This document shows positions 15,867-23,590 of a stretch of DNA of 64,000 nt, in pieces; positions within the stretch are counted from its first letter, which is position 1, and each line of letters begins with the position of its first letter. A program made the position numbers and the translations under genes. The DNA comes from Sinorhizobium sp. B11 (GTDB taxonomy: Bacteria; Pseudomonadota; Alphaproteobacteria; Rhizobiales; Rhizobiaceae). The notes under the pieces are model-generated. The model searched no databases and was not told the origin of the DNA. It worked only from the letters and a program-made list of their open reading frames with translations. The stretch spans positions 2,604,001 to 2,668,000 of the forward strand of contig CP091034.1 in NCBI GenBank assembly GCA_039725955.1. The letters run 5' to 3'.

Positions 15867-16233
15867 GCGATCTATAACGCGAGCTGCCATGAAGTGGCAA
15901 GGGGTGGACTGCGTGACAGTGCAGGCTCGAACCCTCCCCATTCCTGTTTCCTCATGCGGGCACGAGAGCTGTCAAAGAGATCGGGCAGCGGCGCACCAGC
16001 GCGGCGAGAGACTCATCTACCATGGGAGTGGAAAAAAATCTTTCCTGGCCAAGGACTTGGGCAGGCTGGTCGCTTTGAGATCTCTCGTGCCAGCACGAGG
16101 AAACAGGGTGGCGGTGTCGAATGCAGCTCCTTCTGTTGCACTTTCATCCCCCCATTCCCTCCCCGGTCTTGCCCGAGGAGGGAACGAGGTAAGCGCCGGC
16201 CGCCGCCCCTCGCGTTGCAGCCGGCGGGGTAAC
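15867..16233. other. Gene-free stretch upstream of the fluoride riboswitch with a spaced inverted repeat
   Basis: No supported gene. It should hold the crcB promoter near 15870-15930. Two 28-base arms (15941-15968 and 16082-16109) are inverted copies with 24 of 28 positions matching. Nothing else was recognised. Confidence 0.6.
15941..16109. repeat. Imperfect 28-bp inverted repeat bounding a 169-bp element
   Basis: The left arm ends with GCGGGCACGAGAG and the right arm begins CTCTCGTGCCAGC; both contain GAGGAAACAGG or its complement. Of 28 positions, 24 pair. The 113-base interior has no open frame of interest. It may be a miniature mobile element or intergenic palindromic repeat. No target-site duplication was identified. 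Confidence 0.45.
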
Positions 16234-16521
16234 TCATGCGCGCATGGTCTGCCGGGCCGTCTGGGGACCGAACTCCGAGGCGATCTCGCTCACGAGATCG
16301 GCCGGGAAGCCGCCTTCGCGGGCGTGGCGGTAGACGGTTTCAGCGCTATCGGCCTCATGCACGCAGTAGATCTTGTCGCCGGCGACATAGCTGGTGATCC
16401 AGGTATAGGGCCGGTCGAGGCCCTCGACGACCTGGTTCGACTTGGCGGAAATGTTGCACAGGTCTTCCGAGGTGAGCTTGCTTGCGCCGGGAATATTGCG
16501 TTCGATAAGATATCTGGGCAT
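16234..16521 (-). CDS. DUF4242 (SCO4226-like) small protein
   Basis: A 95-residue protein of the DUF4242 family (MPRYLIERNIPGASKLT, LDRPYTWITSYVAGDKIYCV, then HEADSAETVYRHAREGGFPA). A Streptomyces member, SCO4226, is a nickel-binding ferredoxin-fold dimer; whether this copy binds metal is unknown. It is divergent from a large LuxR-type ATPase regulator, 155 bases away, and this gene pair is often seen together, so the regulator may control it. Confidence 0.85.
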   Translation of the reverse strand: MPRYLIERNIPGASKLTSEDLCNISAKSNQVVEGLDRPYTWITSYVAGDKIYCVHEADSAETVYRHAREGGFPADLVSEIASEFGPQTARQTMRA

Positions 16522-16676
16522 GGCGACCTCCTGTTCGCATCCATGTTGACGAGACGGACGCTAGGCCTATGCCGGGGTCGGCGCATCGGGATATCTCCCC
16601 ATTTTCTGGCGCTCGCCGCCCTATTTTGACACGCTCCCCTATTCCCAGCCGCCGACGATGCTGGCAATAATCCGCC

Positions 16677-19301
16677 ATGCGGCTAATCGAGCGCGCCCCC
16701 AATCTCGATCATCTTCAGTCGTTGTTGCGCGAAGCCGCCGACGGCAGTGGCAGGGTCGTGCTTCTGGAAGGGGAAGCGGGTGCGGGAAAATCCTCCCTCG
16801 CCGCAGCCTTCGCCGGCGCCGTGCCCGAGGATACCCGCGTTCTCTCCGGCGCCTGCGAGAATTTCGGCACGGCCGAGCCGCTCGGCCCCTGGCGCGATAT
16901 TGCCCGGCAAGCCCGCTGGTCGCTGACAAGGGTCACCGGCGGCAACTGGATCGCCCTTTTCTCCGAAGTGCTCGATCTCCTGACAGATGGTGGCCGGCCG
17001 ACATTGCTCGTCATCGAGGATATTCACTGGGCCGATGACGCCACGCTGAACCTCATCCGCTATATCGGCCGGCGCATCCGCCACACCTGCCTGCTGCTGG
17101 TCGCAACAGCGCGGAATGACGATACGCCGGGCCAGACGCGACTCAGGCGGCTGCTGGCCGATATTCCGCCCGCCCACTGGCTGCGCATCACCGTCCCGCC
17201 GCTATCGAAGGCGGCCGTGCTGGAGCTTGCCGACAGCAAGGGCCTCGATGGCGAAGCGATCTTCAGCGCCACCGGCGGCAATGCCTATTTCGTCAGCGAG
17301 CTCGTGGACTGCGCCGGCAGCGACAGCCTGCCTCCATTCAACCGCGACCAGCTGCCGGCAACCATCCGCGATGCCGTGCTGGCGCGGGCCGATATCCTTG
17401 ACGAGCATGACAGGGAAGCGCTCTGGGCCGCCTCAACCTCGCCCGATGCCTTTGCGCCCGAACTGATCGAGGCGATCTGCGGCAGCACCGCCCGCGCCTC
17501 GCTCGAGGCCTGCACCGCCTGCGGGCTTCTGGTGCCAGCCGGTGGCAAGGGCAGCAACCTCCTCATGTTCCGCCATGAGATCGCCAGGCAGGCCATCGAG
17601 CAATCGCTGCCGCCGCTGCGCCGCCGGGCGCTGCATGAAAAGGCGCTCGCCTATTTCCGCGACCGGCCGGAGGCCTCGGTCGCGCGCATGGTCCACCATG
17701 CCAACGAGGCGCAGGACATGAGCGCGATCTCGGAACTTGCCCCGAAGGCTGCGGCCGATGCCGGCAGGCTCGGCGCCCACCGGCAGGCGATGCGCCATTA
17801 CGAGCTGGCGCTCGCCCATGCCGGCGACCTGAGCGATGCCACCCGCGCCTGCCTCTACGAGGGCTATGCCTTCGAATGCCACCTGACCGGCCAGATGGAA
17901 CGGGCCATTGCCGCCCAAACCAGCGCGCTTGCGCTCTACCGCGCGCTCAGCGACATCAGGCATGTCGGCGACAACCTGCGCTGGCTGTCGCGGCTGAGCT
18001 ATCTTGCCGGAGACCGCAAGGGCGCCGATGCCTTCGGCCGCGAGGCGGTTGACGTGCTGGAGCAGGCCGCAAGCCCCGCCGAACTCGCCATGGGCTATTC
18101 CAACCTGTCGCAGCTCGGCATGCTGGCCGGTGACGCCGAAACCGCCACACTCTACGGCGAGCGCGCCATCGCGCTGGTGACATCGGACGATATCGCCAGG
18201 CCCGAGGTCCTCTGCCATGCGCTGAACAATGTCGGCACCGCCATCTGCTGGCGCGAGCCGGACCGCGCCCGCCAAACGCTCGATCAGGCGCTGGCGATCG
18301 CTCTCGACCACGGCTTCCAGGAGCATGCTGCCCGTGCCTTCACCAACCGCGCCTGGGTGGAAATCCGGCTCCACGCATTTGATGCCGCCGAGGATGTGCT
18401 GACGCGGGGCATCGCCTATTGCATCGAGCATGACCTCGATACATGGCGCGACTACATGCGCGGCGAGCTTGCGGAACTGCTGACCGTCCTCGGCCGCTGG
18501 GACGAAGCGACGGCCGCGGCGCAAGCCGTGGTCGACAACCAGAACGCCCCGGCGCTATGCCGCTACCCCTCGCTCGTGGCGCTGGCGACGCTGAAAACGC
18601 GGCGCGGCGAACCAGCGGACGAGCTCCTGCAGGAAATGGCGAAATTCCTCGAAAACACCTTCGAGTTCCAGCGCCTGTCCGCCCATGCCGCGCTGGTGGC
18701 CGAGCGCGCCTGGCTCGGCCTCTGCGACCGGGAGGAGGCGCTCGCCGGTCTGCGGCAGGCCGCTTCCCTCTGCAGCGACGATGCCGCCGGCTCGATGATC
18801 GGCTTCTGGGCGCATATTCTCGAAGAAACCGGCCTTGCGCCTGACGGCGACGATGGCGACGCAGCCGTGATCGCCATGCTGAGAGGCCGATGGCAGGAGG
18901 CTGCCGATATCTGGACGGACCGCCGCGCGCCCTATCTCACCGCCCTCGCCTTGCTCGACGGCGACAATGACGCGCTCTACCGGGCCCTGGCGACGCTGGA
19001 GGCCCTCGGCGCCACTCCCGTCGTCACCCACGTGAAGGAACTGATCCGCAAGCGCGGCGGCCGGCTTGCGACGCGCGGCCCCCGCGCCAGCACCCAGGCC
19101 AACGCCGCCGGCCTCACCACGCGGGAAATGGACGTGCTGCGGCTGATCGACGAGGGCCGCTCCAATGCCGAGATCGGCGCGCGCCTGTTCGTTTCGGCCA
19201 AAACCGTCGATCACCACATCTCCTCGATCCTCGCCAAGCTGAATGCGAAATCGAGGGGCCAAGCGGCGGCCGAGGGGCGCAGGCTGCGGCTATTGCAGTA
19301 G
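16677..19301 (+). CDS. LAL-type (AAA ATPase + LuxR) transcriptional regulator
   Basis: An 874-residue regulator. It begins with a STAND-type ATPase domain: Walker A GEAGAGKSS at residues 33-41 and Walker B LLVIEDIHWADDATLNLI near 110. A long region of helical repeats resembling TPRs follows (for example ACLYEGYAFECHLTG, FTNRAWVEIRLHAFDAAEDV). The C-terminal 60 residues are a LuxR helix-turn-helix (LTTREMDVLRLIDEGRSNAE, then SAKTVDHHISSILAKL). Such proteins activate transcription after ligand- and ATP-dependent oligomerisation. It is divergent from the DUF4242 gene. The effector is unknown. Confidence 0.92.
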   Translation: MRLIERAPNLDHLQSLLREAADGSGRVVLLEGEAGAGKSSLAAAFAGAVPEDTRVLSGACENFGTAEPLGPWRDIARQARWSLTRVTGGNWIALFSEVLDLLTDGGRPTLLVIEDIHWADDATLNLIRYIGRRIRHTCLLLVATARNDDTPGQTRLRRLLADIPPAHWLRITVPPLSKAAVLELADSKGLDGEAIFSATGGNAYFVSELVDCAGSDSLPPFNRDQLPATIRDAVLARADILDEHDREALWAASTSPDAFAPELIEAICGSTARASLEACTACGLLVPAGGKGSNLLMFRHEIARQAIEQSLPPLRRRALHEKALAYFRDRPEASVARMVHHANEAQDMSAISELAPKAAADAGRLGAHRQAMRHYELALAHAGDLSDATRACLYEGYAFECHLTGQMERAIAAQTSALALYRALSDIRHVGDNLRWLSRLSYLAGDRKGADAFGREAVDVLEQAASPAELAMGYSNLSQLGMLAGDAETATLYGERAIALVTSDDIARPEVLCHALNNVGTAICWREPDRARQTLDQALAIALDHGFQEHAARAFTNRAWVEIRLHAFDAAEDVLTRGIAYCIEHDLDTWRDYMRGELAELLTVLGRWDEATAAAQAVVDNQNAPALCRYPSLVALATLKTRRGEPADELLQEMAKFLENTFEFQRLSAHAALVAERAWLGLCDREEALAGLRQAASLCSDDAAGSMIGFWAHILEETGLAPDGDDGDAAVIAMLRGRWQEAADIWTDRRAPYLTALALLDGDNDALYRALATLEALGATPVVTHVKELIRKRGGRLATRGPRASTQANAAGLTTREMDVLRLIDEGRSNAEIGARLFVSAKTVDHHISSILAKLNAKSRGQAAAEGRRLRLLQ

Positions 19302-19628
19302 AAAGGACGCCCCTGCCCGGACCGCGCCGTCCATCAGGATCACTCCGCAATGCGGCCAGCAACGGCCATTGCCGATGCAGCGCCTTGCGCAATGCCGATA
19401 AGATTTTCTAATCCGGACATATTGCAAACAAGCTCGAATGGAGGATTTTTATTTGCGCCTGCCGAGCTATTCACAAATCTATAGATTGACCTAAAGTTTT
19501 CCGACCGCACAGCTATAGTATAGCAAGATTAATTATTAAAAATTATCTTGACGCGCACCTTCCGCGATAGTTTAATTACAAAATGCCACCCCACCGAGAG
19601 GGTGGACATTGAAACGGGGGCTTGTCGC
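19302..19628. other. AT-rich intergenic region before the DUF3616 gene
   Basis: From about 19400 the base composition turns sharply AT-rich. TTGACC at 19486 and TATAGT at 19514 look like promoter elements, but their 22-base spacing is too long for a standard sigma-70 promoter, so I do not call one. No RNA or coding sequence is recognised. Confidence 0.4.
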
Positions 19629-20573
19629 ATGAGCAATAAGAGCCGCGTGATCCTCTTGGCCGCATTTTCATCCTTCCTTGGCCCATTGGCGGCCAATGCG
19701 GCGAACCATCCATATCAAGGCATTTGCGAGGCCTCGGCCGCAGCCATGGTCGACAAGTCGCATATGGCGGTCGCGAGCGATGATTTCTCCGCGATCATGA
19801 TCTATGAGCGGGAGAAGCCTGAGCCGGTGGCGAAATTCCCGGTCGACGATGTGACTGACATCGAAGGCGCCGCGCGTATCGGCGACACCATATTCTGGCT
19901 GACGTCCCATTCGCTGAACAGCAGCGGCGAAGACAAGAAAAAGCGCAAGGAACTGTTTGCAACGACCGTATCGGCCGACGGGACATTGTCCGGTTCCGGC
20001 GAGGTCTATCGCAATCTTCGTGCGGACATGGCCGCAGCGCTCAAGCTCAGCGAGGATGATTTAAAGACCCACGTCAACATCGAGGGCCTGGCGGCGACAC
20101 CGGAAGGGCATCTCCTGATCGGCCTGCGCGGACCCGTGCCCGATAATCGCGCCATCGTGCTCGAGCTCGCCAATCCGATGCCGCTGGTCAAGCTGGGTCC
20201 CGGCGACGTGGGCTCTCCCATAATTACCCAGGTCGTCACGATGGACCTTTCCGACGGCCCGGCAACGACAGGCCGCGGCGTGCGTGACATTGAGCGTGTC
20301 GGCAACCGCTATCTCGTGCTTGCCGGCTCCGAACCCGATGGCGGCAATCCTCCGCCCAAGCTTTTCTGGTGGGACGGAAATGCCGATGGCCGCGTGACAC
20401 CGGGTCCCGATGCGGATTTCTCCGGAATGACGCCGGAAGCGATCATGGTCTGGAACGATCACGAGGGCGAAATCCTCAGTGACAGCGGCGGCGCGATGAT
20501 CAAGGGAGTGGCCTGCGCCGACAAGGATCCACCCAAGGACGCGTTCTTTCCGGCCATCGACGTGAAATTCTGA
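19629..20573 (+). CDS. Exported DUF3616 protein
   Basis: A 314-residue protein of the DUF3616 family, unknown function. A Sec signal peptide is visible (VILLAAFSSFLGPLAANA). The mature protein has repeated beta-type blocks (YQGICEASAAAMVDKSHMAV, VTDIEGAARIGDTIFWLTS, NIEGLAATPEGHLLIGLRGP, VRDIERVGNRYLVLAGS) consistent with a beta-propeller-like fold in the periplasm. ATG 19629 is chosen because it opens directly on the signal peptide with GGGGG upstream; an in-frame ATG at 19548 would bury it. It is followed by an M15 peptidase gene on the same strand. Confidence 0.8.
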   Translation: MSNKSRVILLAAFSSFLGPLAANAANHPYQGICEASAAAMVDKSHMAVASDDFSAIMIYEREKPEPVAKFPVDDVTDIEGAARIGDTIFWLTSHSLNSSGEDKKKRKELFATTVSADGTLSGSGEVYRNLRADMAAALKLSEDDLKTHVNIEGLAATPEGHLLIGLRGPVPDNRAIVLELANPMPLVKLGPGDVGSPIITQVVTMDLSDGPATTGRGVRDIERVGNRYLVLAGSEPDGGNPPPKLFWWDGNADGRVTPGPDADFSGMTPEAIMVWNDHEGEILSDSGGAMIKGVACADKDPPKDAFFPAIDVKF

Positions 20574-20625
20574 GTTTCGCCAGTGTTTGATCCGGCAAGG
20601 CAAGTGCCATCGGGAGGGGAAAGGC

Positions 20626-21447
20626 ATGGCTTACATTTTGTCCGTCGGCGCGTTCGGTAACGACGTCCGCCGTCTTCAGGAATATCTCAATCAGGAGCTA
20701 TCGGCGTCCTTGGGCACGGACGGCTCCTACGGCGGGAAAACCAAGGAAGAGGTTATCCGCTTCCGGAGGAAGTTCGGGCTTCCGGAAAGTCCGACATTTG
20801 ACGACCAATGTTTCGCGATTTCCGAAGCGCACGCCGATATCAAACCCGATTTCGATCCGGATCCGGCAAAAAAGGGTATCGACTGGCCAAAGAAGAAGCC
20901 GGGCCTGTCATCGCCAAGCGCCGCGGACATGCAGTCAAAATGCGGTGTCATAAAGTTCAATCATAGCCCGGTTTCCGGCAATCCGGAGCACATCACGATC
21001 ACCAACGGTTTCGAGGCGAGCAATATAACGACCGTGAACATTCCGGAGCTGAAAGATTGCGTCATTCCCTTGGATTCGGGCGTCACGAAAACCGACGGAC
21101 GCATCCGTTTCCACAAGAACCACACGACGCGGCTCGCCAAGCTTTTCTCTGAATGGGCCGCGGCCGGGCTGGCAAACCGGATCCAGACCTTCGACGGCAG
21201 TTTCAATGCCCGCCTGAAGCGGGGCAAGACGAAAGCTGCTCCGGAGAATTTATCCAATCACGCATGGGGAACCGCCTTCGACATCAACGCGACGTGGAAC
21301 GCGCGGGGAACCATACCCGCTTTGATGGGAGACCGCGGCTGCGTGCGCGAGATGGTCGCGATTGCCAATGCCAATGGATTTTACTGGGGCGGCTATTTCA
21401 CCACGAAAGACGGCATGCATTTCGAAGTCGCCGCCGAAAGCCTCTGA
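20626..21447 (+). CDS. Peptidoglycan-binding + M15-type D-Ala-D-Ala carboxypeptidase-like protein
   Basis: A 273-residue protein. Residues 1-60 look like a peptidoglycan-binding domain 1 (GNDVRRLQEYLNQEL, DGSYGGKTKEEVIRFRRKFG). From about residue 170 there is an M15/VanY-like zinc peptidase, with metal-ligand blocks SNHAWGTAFDI (His and Asp) and KDGMHFEV (His). Such enzymes cut D-Ala-containing cross-links and are common as phage endolysins. No signal peptide is visible, as in holin-dependent lysins. The start at 20626 follows GGGAGGGGAAAGG. It stands 53 bases after the DUF3616 gene. Confidence 0.85.
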   Translation: MAYILSVGAFGNDVRRLQEYLNQELSASLGTDGSYGGKTKEEVIRFRRKFGLPESPTFDDQCFAISEAHADIKPDFDPDPAKKGIDWPKKKPGLSSPSAADMQSKCGVIKFNHSPVSGNPEHITITNGFEASNITTVNIPELKDCVIPLDSGVTKTDGRIRFHKNHTTRLAKLFSEWAAAGLANRIQTFDGSFNARLKRGKTKAAPENLSNHAWGTAFDINATWNARGTIPALMGDRGCVREMVAIANANGFYWGGYFTTKDGMHFEVAAESL

Positions 21448-21479
21448 GCTTTTCTTTCAGATGTCCTCGGCCGGCGGCG

Positions 21480-22376
21480 TCAGCCGGCCTTGTTCTCGGT
21501 GCTGCCCGTGTGGCCCGCCACCTCGAACAACTGCGGCACGGCCGGGTTCCTGGCGGCGCGCGGCGCGCAGAGCACGACATCGAATTCCGGGGCGTCGTCG
21601 AGCGTCCTCGACACCACGCCCTCGGCCAGATCATCGCACAGCGATTGCGGGATCAGCGCCACGCCCAGCCCCTCCTGTACCAGCCGGATGATCGTGTGCT
21701 GCAGGCGCGGCTCGAAGGCAAAGTTCGGCACGACGCCGCCAGCCGCGCAATAATGGACGATTGCCGTGCGCAGCGTCGGCGCGACGGTCGCGGGTGCTGC
21801 GATCAGCCTTTCGCCCGCAAGCGACTGCGGTCCGATGGTTTCGGCCCCGGCCAGCCGATGGCCCCGGGGCACGATCAGGCACAGCCGATCGCGGGCAAGC
21901 AGCAGCGTGCGCAGATGCGGCGCGGGACCCCCGCCGAAAGTGACGGCGGCATCAAGCGTTCCCTCTGCCAGCATCTCCTCGATATCGGTCGGAATGCGCT
22001 CTTCCAGGATGAGGCGCACATCCGGCCGCGCCTGCGAATAGAGCCGCACGAGAGCTGGAATGACGCTATGAGCGGCATGCATCATGAAGCCGAGCTTCAG
22101 CTCGCCCTTCATGCCGCTGGCAACCAGCTGCACATCGCGGCAGGCGGCATCGAAGCCTTCGAGAACGGCGCGGCAATCGGCGAGGAAATGCTGGCCGGCT
22201 GGTGTGAGCGCGACATTGCGCGAATTGCGCTCGAAGAGCTGCACGCCAAGCGTCTTTTCGATGGCCGATATCTGCCGGCTGAAGGGCGGCTGGCTCATGT
22301 TCATGCGCTGGGCCGCATTGCCGAAATGCAGGGTTTCGGCGAGCGCCACGAAATAGCGCATATGACGCGTGTCCAT
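21480..22376 (-). CDS. LysR-family regulator
   Basis: A 298-residue LysR regulator: an N-terminal winged helix (MRYFVALAETLHFGNAAQRM, then SQPPFSRQISAIEKTLG) and a two-lobed effector domain beginning GELKLGFMMHAAHSVIPAL. The subgroup resembles regulators of aromatic or organic-acid metabolism. The start at 22376 matches the conserved LysR N-terminus. It diverges from an AEC-family transporter, and a perfect LysR-type box lies between the two genes. The effector is unknown. Confidence 0.92.
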   Translation of the reverse strand: MDTRHMRYFVALAETLHFGNAAQRMNMSQPPFSRQISAIEKTLGVQLFERNSRNVALTPAGQHFLADCRAVLEGFDAACRDVQLVASGMKGELKLGFMMHAAHSVIPALVRLYSQARPDVRLILEERIPTDIEEMLAEGTLDAAVTFGGGPAPHLRTLLLARDRLCLIVPRGHRLAGAETIGPQSLAGERLIAAPATVAPTLRTAIVHYCAAGGVVPNFAFEPRLQHTIIRLVQEGLGVALIPQSLCDDLAEGVVSRTLDDAPEFDVVLCAPRAARNPAVPQLFEVAGHTGSTENKAG

Positions 22377-22404
22377 TCGATACCTCAAAAGTATCAATCA
22401 ATGC

Positions 22405-22429
22405 TCAAGATGACATTGGATTATCTTGA
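22405..22429. promoter_or_regulatory. LysR box (T-N11-A) between LysR and AEC transporter
   Basis: TCAAGAT (22405-22411) and ATCTTGA (22423-22429) are perfect inverted arms separated by exactly 11 bases, the T-N11-A geometry bound by LysR regulators. The site is 29 bases from the regulator start and 55 from the transporter start. Confidence 0.75.
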
Positions 22430-22483
22430 TCCCGCACGCTAGGCAAGGATCGCCCTCAAGCGACCTGCCCCGAGTTACACCTG

Positions 22484-23428
22484 ATGCTGACGAACCTTTC
22501 GATTGTCCTGCCGATCTTTGCCCTCATCCTCGCCGGCTGGATCGCCCGCAAGACCGGGGCGCTCAGTGAAAATGCCACGCGCGAGGTCAACCGGCTGGTC
22601 GTCTATCTCGCCTTGCCCGCGCTGCTCTTCGATATCATGGCCAATGCCAAACCCGCCGAGATCTGGCAGCCGGGCTTCATGACGGCATTTACCGCAGGCT
22701 GCGCCGTCATCTTCTGCGCCACGCTCTTCTGGCGCATCGCCAAAGGCCGGCATCTCGCCGATGCGGCGATCGACGGGCTGAATGCCAGCTATGCCAATAC
22801 CGGTTTCATCGGCTTTCCGCTCGTCCTGTCACTGATCGGCGACACCGGCATGGCGCCGGTGCTGATCTCCACCATCCTCACCGTCTGCGTGCTCTTTGCC
22901 GTCGCCATCATCCTCATCGAAGGCGGGCTGCAATCGGAGACCCGGCGGCGCGACATCGCCATCAAGACGGCCCGCTCGCTTGCGAAAAACCCGCTGCTTG
23001 TCGCACCCGCCCTCGGCGCGCTGGTAATGTTTTCGGGTGTGACGCTCCCCGCTCCCGTTCATGCCTTTCTGAAGCTGCTCGGCGGCGCCGCCTCGCCCTG
23101 CGCGCTGATCGCCCTCGGCCTGTTTCTGGCCGGCACCAGGGCCGGTGAAACCAGCGCCCGCGCAACGACGACAAGCATAATCGTCGGCCTGAAGCTGATT
23201 GCCCAGCCCGCCGTCACCTGGGTCATCGCCGCGCCCCTCCTCAACCTGCCGCCGACCGCCACCCATACCGCCGTGCTGCTCGCGGCCCTGCCGACCGGTA
23301 CCGGCCCCTTCATGCTGGCGGAATTCTACGGCCGCGAGGCAAGCCTGACAGGCCGCGTCGTGCTCGCCTCGACCGTGCTTTCGGTGCTGACGATTTCAGC
23401 CTATCTGGCGCTGGCGGGACGGGTGTAA
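22484..23428 (+). CDS. AEC-family transporter
   Basis: A 314-residue membrane protein of the auxin-efflux-carrier family, expected to have ten helices. Typical blocks are ILAGWIARKTGALSE near residue 20, LVVYLALPALLFDIMA near 45, SYANTGFIGFPLVLSL near 105, and AALPTGTGPFMLAEFYG near 265. Bacterial members move malate, malonate or related anions. Divergence from a LysR gene and a shared LysR box suggest induction by its substrate, which is not evident. Confidence 0.91.
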   Translation: MLTNLSIVLPIFALILAGWIARKTGALSENATREVNRLVVYLALPALLFDIMANAKPAEIWQPGFMTAFTAGCAVIFCATLFWRIAKGRHLADAAIDGLNASYANTGFIGFPLVLSLIGDTGMAPVLISTILTVCVLFAVAIILIEGGLQSETRRRDIAIKTARSLAKNPLLVAPALGALVMFSGVTLPAPVHAFLKLLGGAASPCALIALGLFLAGTRAGETSARATTTSIIVGLKLIAQPAVTWVIAAPLLNLPPTATHTAVLLAALPTGTGPFMLAEFYGREASLTGRVVLASTVLSVLTISAYLALAGRV

Positions 23429-23590
23429 CGCGATTTTGATCTGCGACCTGCCTTGGGCAGGCGGCCGACCTCCGCTCCCGTCATCCCCGTGTGCTTGTTA
23501 CAGGAATAGTCGAAGGTGCACGCAGTGCCCGTGCCCCCCTCATTCGGGCGCCAACCCAACCTTCCTCATTCCGACGGCAAGATCGCTGCC

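Noticed and set aside
19486..19519. TTGACC and TATAGT as a sigma-70 promoter for the DUF3616 gene
   Set aside because: The spacing is 22 bases, outside the usual 16-19, and no other element supports it.
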